Source: a bacterium
GTDB taxonomy: Bacteria; UBA4055
DNA: 63,260 nt
Assembly: GCA_029559475.1 (NCBI GenBank)
Contig: JAKQBN010000043.1
Location: 1-63,260, forward strand
Reading direction: 5' to 3'
The notes under the pieces were generated by a model. It saw only the letters and a list, made by a program, of their open reading frames with translations, had not been told where the DNA came from and searched no databases. The translations under genes and the position numbers were made by a program. Positions 36,280-46,300 of this stretch are shown in pieces (the first letter of the stretch is position 1; the number at the start of each line of letters is the position of its first letter).

Positions 36280-37236
36280 TTATTCCACGCCCGTAAATTC
36301 GCCGATGGTCATTTCGATTATCGGATTGTTCTTGCTGTTGTCGAACTTAATACTCATCGGATACTCGGTCTTTTCAAACACACCGGATTTCTTCACTATA
36401 TACTTATTAATATTTTCAACATCTTCTATACTGTAGAATATTTCACCGATCATCTCGAATAAAAATACATTAGCTTCCTCTTTCGAAAAGCCTTCGCCGC
36501 CGTGAATAGCGTGAATGCCTGTAACCTGACCGTCTTTCATCGAGAAATACAGCGATATTTCGTTGCCAGCGAATTTTAGGGTCTTGGTAGCGTTCTGCGT
36601 ATATATTTCGTCTTCTTTATATTTGCTTTTCAGGTATTCAGTAAGTTGCTGGTATGTCATTTTCATTGCGGACTTGCTGTCATCCCTCGCTGATGCGATA
36701 GCTGCGTTATACTCTTTTTCTTTCTGCATCTCAAGATTTTTGCGCTGCCTTTCCTCTTCGCGTTTTATCTGTTTTTCAGCCTCTTCTTTTCTACGTGTGA
36801 TCTCCATTTCTGTAAGCTCATATGGTTCGGAAAAATAATCTGTTTCGTATAAAAATTTATTCTTGGTATATCCTTCAATATAGCCTCTTTCCTTATTGAA
36901 AACCCTGACTTTTGTAAGCTCTAAACCCATTTTGCCGTCAACGATTTCAACAAATTCTTTTGTGTAAAGGAAAGTTATGGGGTCCGCGAATTTCGATTCG
37001 TCAGCATATACCGGAACTTTTCTGTTCTTAATCCATCTGAATTTTACGTAATGAGGTTCTACTTTTTCTTTAAAGAATTCTTTCCCGTTCTCGTCGGTTA
37101 TTATATCGCCTGTCATAGATGATGATTCTGTTTTTGTGTCGGTTTGAACTCTTTCGTTTAGCTTGAATTTAGGTTTGTTTCCGGCACATCCGAGAATAAT
37201 CAAAAAAACGAGCAGTGTTATTATAATATTTTTCAT
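36280..37236 (-). CDS. Putative lipoprotein of unknown function
   Basis: The N-terminus MKNIIITLLVFLIILGCAGN is a textbook lipoprotein signal with the lipobox ILGC, so the mature protein should be membrane-anchored after Lgt processing. The start is set by a GGAGGT site 7 bases before the ATG at 37236. The mature part begins with a polar stretch, then a basic beta-rich region with YVKFRWIKNRKVPVYA that may be an SH3-like fold, then a Lys/Glu/Arg-rich helix (about 145-185) of coiled-coil character, and a C-terminal alpha/beta region. I recognise no family. It lies 19-34 bp after a TPR protein gene and is probably co-expressed with it. Confidence 0.8.
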   Translation of the reverse strand: MKNIIITLLVFLIILGCAGNKPKFKLNERVQTDTKTESSSMTGDIITDENGKEFFKEKVEPHYVKFRWIKNRKVPVYADESKFADPITFLYTKEFVEIVDGKMGLELTKVRVFNKERGYIEGYTKNKFLYETDYFSEPYELTEMEITRRKEEAEKQIKREEERQRKNLEMQKEKEYNAAIASARDDSKSAMKMTYQQLTEYLKSKYKEDEIYTQNATKTLKFAGNEISLYFSMKDGQVTGIHAIHGGEGFSKEEANVFLFEMIGEIFYSIEDVENINKYIVKKSGVFEKTEYPMSIKFDNSKNNPIIEMTIGEFTGVE

Positions 37237-37269
37237 CATCGCGACCTCCACTCAATAAAAAGCTGCTGT

Positions 37270-38328
37270 TTATTTTTCTGCCTTTTCGATCTCGCTTAAA
37301 TAGAATTCGGCAGCTGATTTTGTCATAAGATCTTCCTGTGCGATAATAAGAGAAGCTTTCGCTTCAGCGTATCTTTTCATTTTGTTCAAAGCGATCCCTC
37401 TCTCAAGGTGTCCGAGGCTGTATTTTGCATCTTTACTGTACTGAATAGCCTGATCAGCATACTGAAGCGCGCTGACAGCTTTCCCCTGAACATTATAAAG
37501 CTGTGACAGACGTGCGCAAAGTTCGTAATATTTGCTGTAGCCTTTCGGCCCGAGCTGAACGCCTTTCAGCATTACGGATACCGCTTCGCCAATAAGCCTG
37601 TCCTTCTCCTCTTTGTTTTTGCTTGCGGAACTCAGTTGTTCGAGGCTTCCGCCAAGAGCATTATAGGTTTTATGGTCTTTCGGATCTATCTGAAGCGCTT
37701 TTCTGTAATATACAATGGCATTTTCGGGATCGTTCTTTTTCGTAAGATAGATACCGCCGATTAGGTAATACGCGTTGTCCGGTTTATAGTATTTTGCCAT
37801 TTTTAAATAGTATTCAATTGCTTTATCCGGATTTTTATGAAGCAGATCACCTCCGACTTTATGATATGTTTTACCCCTTTCGTTACCGTCTTTAACTTTT
37901 TCGAGATATTTCTCCATTTCCGTATAATTTCCGAGCTCTGCGCAAACATCTGCAGCCTGCTCATAAGCTTCCTGAAAATCCGGTTCCAGCTTGATAGCTT
38001 CAATGAATTTGTTTAGAGCTTCTTTGTATTTTCTGTCTTTTTTCAGAGATATACCGTCATTGTATGATGCTTTGTGCTTGTTTTCCGATTCGTCCTGACA
38101 TTTAAGATATTCAGCTTTCAGTTTTTCGGCTTCCGCCCATAGTTCGTTGTACTTCGGCAGAAGTTCGTCATACTTGGCTTTTGTTATCTCGTCGCTCTTC
38201 ATCTTCGTTTCGATCTCTTTCCAGGCGTCAAGTTTAGCTTCGTAATTTTTCTTTTTATCATCACATCCGTTCGCAAAAAGCTGACCGAAAGCGAATAATA
38301 TGATTATGTTTATTACAACTGAACGCAT
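37270..38328 (-). CDS. Secreted/periplasmic TPR-repeat protein
   Basis: 352 residues with a hydrophobic signal peptide (about 1-19, followed by NGC, possibly a Cys anchor). A charged helical region (25-80) precedes at least five tetratricopeptide repeats, visible as Y.GI.L.....Y.EAL..F..A....P, then DNAYYLIGGIYLTKKNDPENAIVYYRKALQIDP-type units written here only in part. TPRs make protein-binding scaffolds. With the adjoining lipoprotein gene it forms a two-gene envelope unit downstream of lon. Partners are unknown. Confidence 0.85.
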   Translation of the reverse strand: MRSVVINIIILFAFGQLFANGCDDKKKNYEAKLDAWKEIETKMKSDEITKAKYDELLPKYNELWAEAEKLKAEYLKCQDESENKHKASYNDGISLKKDRKYKEALNKFIEAIKLEPDFQEAYEQAADVCAELGNYTEMEKYLEKVKDGNERGKTYHKVGGDLLHKNPDKAIEYYLKMAKYYKPDNAYYLIGGIYLTKKNDPENAIVYYRKALQIDPKDHKTYNALGGSLEQLSSASKNKEEKDRLIGEAVSVMLKGVQLGPKGYSKYYELCARLSQLYNVQGKAVSALQYADQAIQYSKDAKYSLGHLERGIALNKMKRYAEAKASLIIAQEDLMTKSAAEFYLSEIEKAEK

Positions 38329-38409
38329 TTTCTTCTCCGTTACTTTAACAGTTCACTTTTAAAACAGGGATGTAAAAAACCTAATTTTATTCATTTTTGC
38401 AAGTAAAAA

Positions 38410-40782
38410 TTATACTTTTTTTAAACCTCCAATTTTTTTAGTTAAAGCTGTTTTTAACACATCGCTTATATGATTGACCGGTTGGATCTTTAAAGAATCG
38501 ATGACTTCTTTCGGAATATCTTCGAGATCTTTCATGTTGTCCTTCGGTATAAGAACCATTTTTATCCCTGCTTTATGCGCTGCGATAATCTTTTCTCTGA
38601 GACCGCCTATTTCCATTGCTTTTCCGTGAAGCGAGATCTCTCCTGTCATTGCGACATCGCATTTTACCGGAATGCCTGTGTATAATGAAATTATCGCTGT
38701 GGTCATAGCAAGTCCCGCGGACGGTCCGTCTTTTGGCGTCGCTCCGTCAGGAACATGTATGTGCAGATCGGTTTTTTCGAATTTTTTTAGATCAATACCT
38801 AGCCTTTTTGCATTCGCCTTCATGTAACTTACAGCTATTTCGGCGGACTCTTTCATCACTTCTCCAAGCTGACCGGTAATTTTGACTCTTTCTCCGCCTT
38901 TCATAAGCGTAGCTTCGATGAAAAGGATCGAACCTCCAGCGGGAGACCAGGCTAGACCAGTGCAGATGCCGACCTCGTTTTTTCTGTTTGCCATTTCCGG
39001 CGTAATGAATTTATTGCCGAGATATTCTTTTGTTTTTTTCACGTCTATCGTTATGCCCGTCTTTTCGCCTTTAGCCTTGATCACCGCTACCTTCCTGCAG
39101 ATCTTTTCGATCCTCTGCTCAAGCTTTCTTACTCCGGCTTCACGTGTAAAGTTCTCTACAATGAATTCAATAGCTTTATCCGTAAAGAGAATATCTTTTT
39201 CGGTCAGGCCGTTCTGAACGATCTGTCTTTTGGTTATATAGTTCTTGGCAATAGCTACCTTTTCCTGAATTATATAGCTTGGAAATTCTATAACTTCCAT
39301 CCTGTCAAGCAAAGGTTCGGGTATATACTCCGGGTAATTCGCAGTCATTATGAACATTATCTTGGACAGATCGAATGGGACATCAAGATAATGATCCACA
39401 AAATTCGAGTTCTGCTCCGGATCGAGAGCTTCAAGAAGCGCTGCGGAGGGATCTCCCTGATTACTGCTTGAAAGCTTATCTATTTCATCGAGCATCATTA
39501 CGGGATTTCTTACACCTACCTGCCTTAACTGCTTAATAATTATTCCGGGCATTGACCCGATATATGTTCTTCTGTGTCCTCTTATTTCAGCTTCATCTCT
39601 TACTCCGCCCAGAGAAGCTCTTACGAATTTTCTGCCCATCGAACGGGCGATAGATTTACCGATAGATGTTTTTCCCGTTCCCGGAGGTCCCACAAGACAG
39701 AGAATGCTTCCCTTTGTATCGTCTTTAAGCTTTCTTACCGCCATGTACTCAAGGATCCTCTCTTTTATATCTTTTAAACCGTAATGATCTTCGTCAAGAA
39801 TGAGTCTGGCTTTTTCGATATCTATCTCCTCATTAATTTCTTCGTTCCATGGAAGATCGAGCAGCCAGTCGATATATGTTCTCGCAACAGTGTATTCGCT
39901 TGATGCTGAAGACATTCTGTTAAGTCTTTTAAGTTCTCTTTTAGCGGCTGTATGAGCTTGTTCGGGAAGCTTTTTCTTTGAAAGCTTCATCTGAAGCTCT
40001 TCCAGCTCTTGGCTTTCGTCTTCAGTCTCGCCCAGCTCCTTTTTTATTGCACGGAGCTGTTCTCTCAGATAATAGTCTTTCTGATCCTTTTCGAGTTCTT
40101 CGTCAACATCTTCCTGAATTTTTGATGTCAGTTTTAAAAGTTTAAGTTCTTTGTTAAGATATGATGATAGCAGTATAAGTCTTTCTTCTATGTCAGTTTC
40201 CTCAAGTATCTTCTGCCTTTTATCGATGGTCAGATTAAGGTTCGAAGCAATAAAATCCGCTACTTTTGACGGTGTTTTAATTGTATTTAAGGCTATCCTT
40301 AGCTCATCAGGAATATTCGGTGAAAGATTTATGATCTCGGTAAAAGTCTCCGTGACCGATCTTAAAAGCGCAGTTAGTTTAAGGCTTTGTGTTTTTTTCT
40401 CTCTAAGCTGCTCGACTCTTCCTATGAGATAAGGCTCTTCCTTTTCTATCTTTTTAAGCTCGATCCTGCCCAGTCCCTGAACAAGAAGCCTTGCGGTATT
40501 GTCCCTGTCTCCTCTGAACATTCTTAGTATTATGACTGCAGTACCTACGCTGTATATTTCGTTGTTTTTATAGCCTCCTTCTTCGTCCTGTTTATTTGCG
40601 AATATTCCTACTATCTTAGTACTGCTGATGCTGTCGTTTATCAGCCTTAAAAGCGCTTCGTCGTTAACAACAAGAGGCATAATAACGTTAGGAAAAACCA
40701 CCATGTTCATCAAAGGCAGTATTGGAAGTCTGTCCGGTATATTGAAAGCTTTTTTATTCTGAGTACTTTTTATTTTAGGCAT
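38410..40782 (-). CDS. lon: ATP-dependent Lon protease
   Basis: Hexameric AAA+ serine protease that degrades damaged and regulatory proteins in the cytosol. The 790-residue product has the N-terminal substrate-binding LON domain ([18 protein letters not shown]), a coiled-coil middle, the AAA+ module with Walker [14 protein letters not shown] near residue 365 and Walker B MLDEIDK, and the C-terminal protease domain with the catalytic serine in [10 protein letters not shown] near 686 and lysine in [10 protein letters not shown] near 720. It is complete. It follows an hsp20 gene by 10 bp, which in turn follows a giant kinase gene, so the three form one unit. Confidence 0.98.
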   Translation of the reverse strand: MPKIKSTQNKKAFNIPDRLPILPLMNMVVFPNVIMPLVVNDEALLRLINDSISSTKIVGIFANKQDEEGGYKNNEIYSVGTAVIILRMFRGDRDNTARLLVQGLGRIELKKIEKEEPYLIGRVEQLREKKTQSLKLTALLRSVTETFTEIINLSPNIPDELRIALNTIKTPSKVADFIASNLNLTIDKRQKILEETDIEERLILLSSYLNKELKLLKLTSKIQEDVDEELEKDQKDYYLREQLRAIKKELGETEDESQELEELQMKLSKKKLPEQAHTAAKRELKRLNRMSSASSEYTVARTYIDWLLDLPWNEEINEEIDIEKARLILDEDHYGLKDIKERILEYMAVRKLKDDTKGSILCLVGPPGTGKTSIGKSIARSMGRKFVRASLGGVRDEAEIRGHRRTYIGSMPGIIIKQLRQVGVRNPVMMLDEIDKLSSSNQGDPSAALLEALDPEQNSNFVDHYLDVPFDLSKIMFIMTANYPEYIPEPLLDRMEVIEFPSYIIQEKVAIAKNYITKRQIVQNGLTEKDILFTDKAIEFIVENFTREAGVRKLEQRIEKICRKVAVIKAKGEKTGITIDVKKTKEYLGNKFITPEMANRKNEVGICTGLAWSPAGGSILFIEATLMKGGERVKITGQLGEVMKESAEIAVSYMKANAKRLGIDLKKFEKTDLHIHVPDGATPKDGPSAGLAMTTAIISLYTGIPVKCDVAMTGEISLHGKAMEIGGLREKIIAAHKAGIKMVLIPKDNMKDLEDIPKEVIDSLKIQPVNHISDVLKTALTKKIGGLKKV

Positions 40783-40792
40783 AGCACCTCCG

Positions 40793-41203
40793 TCAATTTT
40801 CTGATATTTTAGCTGTTATGATCAAAAATCCTTTTTTGTAGCATTGTTTTATGGACTCTACGATTATTTTTTCCGGAAGATTTATTACTCTTTCGAAAGG
40901 TCCGAAATCTATCTCCATTTTATAATAATGCCTCTTTTTATCTGTACCTAACTGATCTCTTACACCTTTTATAACTATATAATCCTCATTGATAACAATA
41001 TCGAGGTTTTCCGTGTTGACATAAGGCATATCGACTATTATGAAAAGCTCTTCCCTGATCTTATACACATCTACTCTCGGTCTCCAGCCTAAAGATTCGT
41101 CGCAGATAAAAGTCTTCTGATTGTTGAAATAATGGTACTGCCCGGATTCATATATTATGCTGTCAAGATTGTATTTGATCAGTTTTTTTCTAAGTTTGTC
41201 CAT
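40793..41203 (-). CDS. Hsp20 / alpha-crystallin family small heat-shock protein
   Basis: 136 residues. The central alpha-crystallin domain (about 40-135) begins RPRVDVYKIREELFIIVDMP and includes the immunoglobulin-like strands NLDIVINEDYIVIKGVR and FGPFERVINLPEKI. The family prevents aggregation of unfolding proteins without ATP. The C-terminal I-x-I motif is not clear, so oligomer form is uncertain. Ten bases separate it from lon, which would degrade clients that cannot be refolded, and 17 bases separate it from the kinase upstream. Confidence 0.88.
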   Translation of the reverse strand: MDKLRKKLIKYNLDSIIYESGQYHYFNNQKTFICDESLGWRPRVDVYKIREELFIIVDMPYVNTENLDIVINEDYIVIKGVRDQLGTDKKRHYYKMEIDFGPFERVINLPEKIIVESIKQCYKKGFLIITAKISEN

Positions 41204-41220
41204 AAATACTTCTCCCGATT

Positions 41221-44200
41221 TTAAATAACCCAGTATTTATCCTGGAAACTTTCTCTTTTTTCAAGAGGCATTTCGGCAGCAAGCCTGGATGACAGGATCT
41301 TGAGCTTCTCTTCGAAAAATTCTGAATTCCTGTAAAGAGACCTGTTCTTGAAATAGAAATATGATGTTAGGATCGCGAAGTAACTGTCGAAACTATAGCC
41401 TTTCGAAAAATTTTCCTTTCCAAGCTCAACAGTGATCTTTAATGAGTTTACGTAATCTTCGTTCAGAAGATTTTCCGCCACTCCGAAATAATCGGAAATG
41501 AAAGGTATGTCTGTAAATACCGTCCTCATTTCCGTAATGTAATTTTTTACTTTTGCAAATGACTCGCCGTCGGAATTATTAAGAGAATTGTTTATGTATT
41601 TTATTAAAAGAAGCATCCTTAAGATCCTTGACGACACTTCCGGGATCTGCTCATAGATCTTTTCGGTATTTTCTTTCGAATACATTGAGAAAAGAAGTTC
41701 GGTATGTCCCAGAAACACTTTGAAAGATTCGGAATTCTCAAGTTCGGGAATGCTTCTCAATATGTTTTTTGTAAATATAGAATACCCTTCCGGATCCTTT
41801 ATTATGTAGTGATAGTATGCAAGATTTACAAGAAATCTTTTGATCTCATCTTTATTCGTGACTTTTCCTACAAGATTCATTGCGAAGCGTATGTTTATCT
41901 CCACATCGCGCCATCTGCCGGTACCTATAAGAAAATAAATATATTTCGTGTATATTCTGAAAAGTCCCAGATAATCTTTGAACCTTTTTCCCAGAGTGAT
42001 CGCTTTCTCGAATTCAACGTCCACTTTGACCGCTGTTTTACGCATGTTGGTCATCAGATCGACCTTATCGGTAATTACGGTTATCAGGTTGTTACCCACG
42101 GTCTTTTTGATGGATATCTGCTCTATTCTGGAATATATCTCGAAAGCCTTTTTCAGCCTCCTTAATCTTGACATTAAATTGGCGTAAAGGTAATTGAGTG
42201 TCAGCTCCTCGACCTTATTTAGACAATGGATAGGTGTCAGCAGATACGACTCGCAGAGTTTTACAGCTGTCTCGAACTTTCTTGATACAAGCTGATCGAA
42301 TATCAGAACGAGCGACATGTCCAGTGTTTCTTCGGGATATACGAAATCGGCCTCGAGATATTTATAGATGTGGATCAGTTTTAAATACAGCTCGGATTTC
42401 TGTATAAGCGCAGATCTTTCAAAATAAGATCTGATGTTTAAAAGCGTGGTTTTTGTATCTTCGTCCAGAACATCTTTATATTTCGACAACTCGTTATCTA
42501 TTACTTCTCCGCATATTTTTATCCTCCCTGTCCTGATCAGGAATGTCAGCCTTTTAAAAAGAATACTCTGATACCCCTTAAAATCCCTGATATCTGCAAA
42601 AACAGAACAGGCTGTTTTCAGATAGTCGGATTTCTTGTGCAGAGAAATCTGCGTCCTGCTGAAACAGACGCTGTCGGATATGATATTCGCATATTCAGCT
42701 GAATCTTCAGAAAGTTTCATTTTCTTCAGCAGCTCATCGTAGTAAATATATGCTTCATCAAAGCTGCCCATCGATATCAGAAGCAGATACAGATCCTGAA
42801 GTATTGAAGCTCTTGTTTTTGATGTAAGATTAAAACTTTTATAATAGAAAATAAGAAAATTCTTTCTGTCGACGTTAAGGTTGTGGTCTTTGCAGTAATC
42901 AATAGTTTCCTTAAGTTGTTTCTTCTTGGTTTTTCCGTCCGCGGATGATTTTATCAGGCAATAAGTGTATGTTATCAGGCTTCTTTTCTTTTTACCGCCG
43001 TAATATTCAGTAAGTTTATCATAGAACTTCTGCCTGTCTTCTTTTGACACGGTTTTAATAACCTTGGTAAAATTTTCGTTCTTGATGAAATAGTACTTGT
43101 CGCCGCGCTTTATTCTGAAATCGATAAGACTCATTCTCTGAAGCTTGACCATTATTCCGTTCAGGTCATCGATATTGAAAATATGCCTGATCTTATCATA
43201 ATTCGCGCCCTCATCGAATTTCCCCGCTATGAACAGAAAAATGAATTTTTCGTTAAGGTTAAGATTTGCGAACCTTGCCTGGTATATATCGACGATCTTC
43301 GAGTGATAGCTGACCTTTTCGGGGTATTCGAATTCGTATTTTCCTTCTTTAAGGTTAAAATACTTATGGCTGATGAGAAATTCAAGATAGCTCTTTATCA
43401 AAAACATATTTCCGTTGCTCTCTTTCATGACGTAAGGTATTATCTTTTCGTCAATATTCTCGACCGGTGTCCTGAGAAGAAAAGCCGTATATTTTCTGAT
43501 CTCGTTCTGCTTCAGATTTTCAATATAATATCTTTTCGGAGGAATTATGTAATAGATATTTTCATACTCTTTTAAATTGCAGCCGCTTGATTCTACAATG
43601 TCAAGATCAACTGAAAGAAGGAGAAATATCGGCGACGTAACCGCAAGATTGAGTATATATGACATAAGTTCCTTCCCTGCGTCATTCAGATTGGTTATGT
43701 CGTCTATAATAAGCAGAAGAGACTGCTTTACGGAAAGATTGTCAAATATTTCTTTCAGGATTAATCTTAATTTGAATATTATATCTTTATCTTGGAGGAA
43801 ATTTCCCTCAGAGTCGATAAGCTCGTTTGCTTTCATAAAAATACTGCTGCTGCTGTCGTTTTTTTCAAGAAATCCGATAAGACCGAACATAAGCTTTCTG
43901 AAGAAGATATTAACTACGCTGTCTTCCTTTTCGACTGTTATATACAGCGACGGGATTCTGTTAAGCTGGGCTTTTATGTTGAAAGCGTCGAGAAGCTGCG
44001 TTTTACCGTTGCCGTTCTCCGAAATCACCGAACTCAGCATGCCTGTTCGTTTCTCTGTTCTAAGACAGAAATTGAGGTATTCGTCCTGAAGTTCAGACAG
44101 AAAATTATTCTTGTCGTAGTAATCGTTGTTGAAGATCGTCTCGATCCTCTCTTCTTCATCTCTGATATTCATCTCAAGAGCTGTTTCCAGATAAAGTATC

Positions 44201-44982
44201 AGCTGCTGCGCGGAATGGATCCTTTCTTCCTTGTTGGCTCCGCACAGATCTTTAATAAGGTTCCTTACAAAATTATCCTGTATGGATTTGAAAGCCGGCT
44301 CGTTCCTGAAAGACTCTTCAAGTTTTTTCTGGACTATTTCTTTTACGGATTTGCATTCGTCAAAGGGAAGCTTATTGGAAAATATATAGTAGATTACCAT
44401 TCCCAGCGAGTAAAGATCCACCCTGTAATCAATGTCCTTTTTTAAAAGCACTTCGGGAGCAATATAGACGAGAGTTCCCCTTACTTTTCCGGCAAAATCC
44501 TCCGCGAAGTTCGCAAGTCCGAAGTCCATTATCTTGGCTTTGTATGAATTCTTCTCTTTTATGAGAAATATATTATCTGTTTTGATGTCGAAATGGATTA
44601 TATGCCTGTTATGAATATAGTTTAAGCCTCTTGCTATCTGAAGGAGAATTTCCAGCTTTTCCTTGTATGACAGTTCAGGAAAAGCCGTAGTAAGATTCAT
44701 ACCTTCAACGAATTCCATCGTGAAAAAATAAGTATCTGTCTCTTTATAGACATCCAGATCGTAAACGCTTATAATATTCGGGTGCTTCAGCTGGCTGACG
44801 AGCTTGAATTCGTTTTTGAACCTGTCGATCGCCTTGTTCGAAAAGAATTTATCCTTGATAAGTTTTAGGGCGACGACGCGGTTCTCGACATAATCTTTTA
44901 CGAGATATACGTTACCCATGCCTCCTTCACCAAGAAGCCTCATTATCTCGTATCTGTCGTTTATTTTATGTCCCGGCTGCAT
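41221..44982 (-). CDS. Ser/Thr protein kinase fused to AAA/STAND ATPase and helical repeats
   Basis: 1253 residues, cytosolic with no clear membrane helix. An N-terminal Hanks-type kinase (about 11-270) has the glycine loop LGEGGMGNVYLV, Lys40, catalytic loop HFDIKTDN (130-137), DFG (153-155) and APE (175-177). The HRD arginine is replaced by Phe, so it is a non-RD kinase. Then comes an AAA/STAND-type ATPase (about 300-560) with P-loop ENGNGKTQ near 325 and Walker B LLLIIDD near 425. The rest (about 600-1253) is helical, probably divergent TPR repeats. The order kinase-ATPase-TPR recalls PknK-type signalling proteins, but no DNA-binding domain is seen. It lies upstream of hsp20 and lon. No strong ribosome site precedes the ATG. 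Confidence 0.88.
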   Translation of the reverse strand: MQPGHKINDRYEIMRLLGEGGMGNVYLVKDYVENRVVALKLIKDKFFSNKAIDRFKNEFKLVSQLKHPNIISVYDLDVYKETDTYFFTMEFVEGMNLTTAFPELSYKEKLEILLQIARGLNYIHNRHIIHFDIKTDNIFLIKEKNSYKAKIMDFGLANFAEDFAGKVRGTLVYIAPEVLLKKDIDYRVDLYSLGMVIYYIFSNKLPFDECKSVKEIVQKKLEESFRNEPAFKSIQDNFVRNLIKDLCGANKEERIHSAQQLILYLETALEMNIRDEEERIETIFNNDYYDKNNFLSELQDEYLNFCLRTEKRTGMLSSVISENGNGKTQLLDAFNIKAQLNRIPSLYITVEKEDSVVNIFFRKLMFGLIGFLEKNDSSSSIFMKANELIDSEGNFLQDKDIIFKLRLILKEIFDNLSVKQSLLLIIDDITNLNDAGKELMSYILNLAVTSPIFLLLSVDLDIVESSGCNLKEYENIYYIIPPKRYYIENLKQNEIRKYTAFLLRTPVENIDEKIIPYVMKESNGNMFLIKSYLEFLISHKYFNLKEGKYEFEYPEKVSYHSKIVDIYQARFANLNLNEKFIFLFIAGKFDEGANYDKIRHIFNIDDLNGIMVKLQRMSLIDFRIKRGDKYYFIKNENFTKVIKTVSKEDRQKFYDKLTEYYGGKKKRSLITYTYCLIKSSADGKTKKKQLKETIDYCKDHNLNVDRKNFLIFYYKSFNLTSKTRASILQDLYLLLISMGSFDEAYIYYDELLKKMKLSEDSAEYANIISDSVCFSRTQISLHKKSDYLKTACSVFADIRDFKGYQSILFKRLTFLIRTGRIKICGEVIDNELSKYKDVLDEDTKTTLLNIRSYFERSALIQKSELYLKLIHIYKYLEADFVYPEETLDMSLVLIFDQLVSRKFETAVKLCESYLLTPIHCLNKVEELTLNYLYANLMSRLRRLKKAFEIYSRIEQISIKKTVGNNLITVITDKVDLMTNMRKTAVKVDVEFEKAITLGKRFKDYLGLFRIYTKYIYFLIGTGRWRDVEINIRFAMNLVGKVTNKDEIKRFLVNLAYYHYIIKDPEGYSIFTKNILRSIPELENSESFKVFLGHTELLFSMYSKENTEKIYEQIPEVSSRILRMLLLIKYINNSLNNSDGESFAKVKNYITEMRTVFTDIPFISDYFGVAENLLNEDYVNSLKITVELGKENFSKGYSFDSYFAILTSYFYFKNRSLYRNSEFFEEKLKILSSRLAAEMPLEKRESFQDKYWVI

Positions 44983-45001
44983 TATGACCCGCTTATTTTT
45001 C

Positions 45002-46261
45002 TTATAAGGATATCGATATCGGGTACATTTCTATAATTTCTTCTCTGGTTCTTCCGAGAATGTCGTACTTTTTCCCTACTTTTCTGAACGCATCAAGAGC
45101 TTTTTCAAGATGTTCTGTCTCGTGAGCGGCTGACATCTGGGTTCTTATTCTAGCTTTTCCCTTCGGAACGACAGGATAGAAAAACCCTATAGCGTAAACA
45201 CCCTCAGCATACAGATCGAGAGAAAAGTCCTGAGCCAGTTTTGCGTTAAAAAGCATTACGGGTATAATCGGACTTTCAGTATTAGTTAATATAAATCCTG
45301 CTTCTTTGAGACCGTTTTTCCAGAACTGAGTGTTCAGTTCCAGTTTATCTCTTCTTTCGGTGGATTCCATTATCATGTTCATAACTTTAAGAACACCCCC
45401 TACCACTACGGGAGATATCGAGTTCGAAAATAAATACGGCCTTGCTTTCTGCCTGAGTATGTCTATAAGCTCCTGCCTGCCTGAAATGCACCCGCCCGAA
45501 GCTCCTCCGAGAGCTTTTCCGAAAGTTGTGCTGATTATATCAACTTCGCCCATCACATTATGAAGTTCGTGAGTACCTCTTCCGTTTTTGCCTATAAACC
45601 CTGTAGCGTGCGAATCATCTACCATAACTAGAGCTTTGTACATTTTCGCGAGTTCGCAGATTTTATCTACCTGGGCCACGATACCGTCCATGGAGAATAC
45701 ACCGTCGGTAACGATCAGTTTTATCTTATGATCCTTCTCCTCTTCAAGTTTTAGCTGAAGATCGTCCATGTCATTATTGGCGTACCTGAACTTCTTAGCC
45801 TTACAAAGCCTCGTGCCGTCAATTATCGATGCGTGATTAAGCGAATCGGTAAATATCGCGCATTCCTCATCAAGAAGGGCCTCGAATATTCCCAGATTCG
45901 CATCGAAGGCAGATGAAAAAAGAATAGTGTCATCCATTCCTAAGAAAAGCGACATTTTATTTTCCAGATCTATATGTATGTCCTGCGTTCCGCATATAAA
46001 TCGCACGGAAGACATTCCGTAACCTCTCGAATCGAGAGTTTCCTTGGCCGCTTTTATTACCTCGGGATGATCAGACATTCCGAGATAATTGTTTGAGCAT
46101 ATGTTAATTATGCCGTCCGTCCTTACTCCTTTAGGATATTCCGCATTAATACTTGCGAATTGAGGAGAATGGATCTGTTTTTCCTGCTTAAAAAGGTTTT
46201 GCTCTCTTATAAATGAAAGCTGCTGAATGTAATAATTCTTAATATCTTTCTCAAAAGACAT
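45002..46261 (-). CDS. Alpha-oxoamine synthase, 2-amino-3-ketobutyrate CoA ligase type (copy 2)
   Basis: 419-residue PLP enzyme of the family that condenses an amino acid with an acyl thioester. It follows E. coli Kbl closely: ICSNNYLGMSDHPEVIKAA, MSSVRFICGTQDIH, LNHASIIDGTRLCKAKKFR, VTDGVFSMDG, the aspartate of VDDSHATGF, the PLP lysine in FGKALGGASGG near residue 250, and KARIRTQMSAAH. Kbl makes 2-amino-3-ketobutyrate from glycine and acetyl-CoA, or the reverse. The usual partner, threonine dehydrogenase, is absent. A close paralogue lies 39 bp upstream. It has an AAGGAAG ribosome site. Confidence 0.9.
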   Translation of the reverse strand: MSFEKDIKNYYIQQLSFIREQNLFKQEKQIHSPQFASINAEYPKGVRTDGIINICSNNYLGMSDHPEVIKAAKETLDSRGYGMSSVRFICGTQDIHIDLENKMSLFLGMDDTILFSSAFDANLGIFEALLDEECAIFTDSLNHASIIDGTRLCKAKKFRYANNDMDDLQLKLEEEKDHKIKLIVTDGVFSMDGIVAQVDKICELAKMYKALVMVDDSHATGFIGKNGRGTHELHNVMGEVDIISTTFGKALGGASGGCISGRQELIDILRQKARPYLFSNSISPVVVGGVLKVMNMIMESTERRDKLELNTQFWKNGLKEAGFILTNTESPIIPVMLFNAKLAQDFSLDLYAEGVYAIGFFYPVVPKGKARIRTQMSAAHETEHLEKALDAFRKVGKKYDILGRTREEIIEMYPISISL

Positions 46262-46300
46262 ATACTTCCTTATGCTTATTTAATCCTTTCGGTCTTTTTG

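Noticed and set aside
43792-44445. 217-codon rightward frame inside the kinase gene
   Set aside because: It is antisense to conserved kinase and ATPase motifs, has no family signature and no ribosome site; it is a shadow of the real gene.
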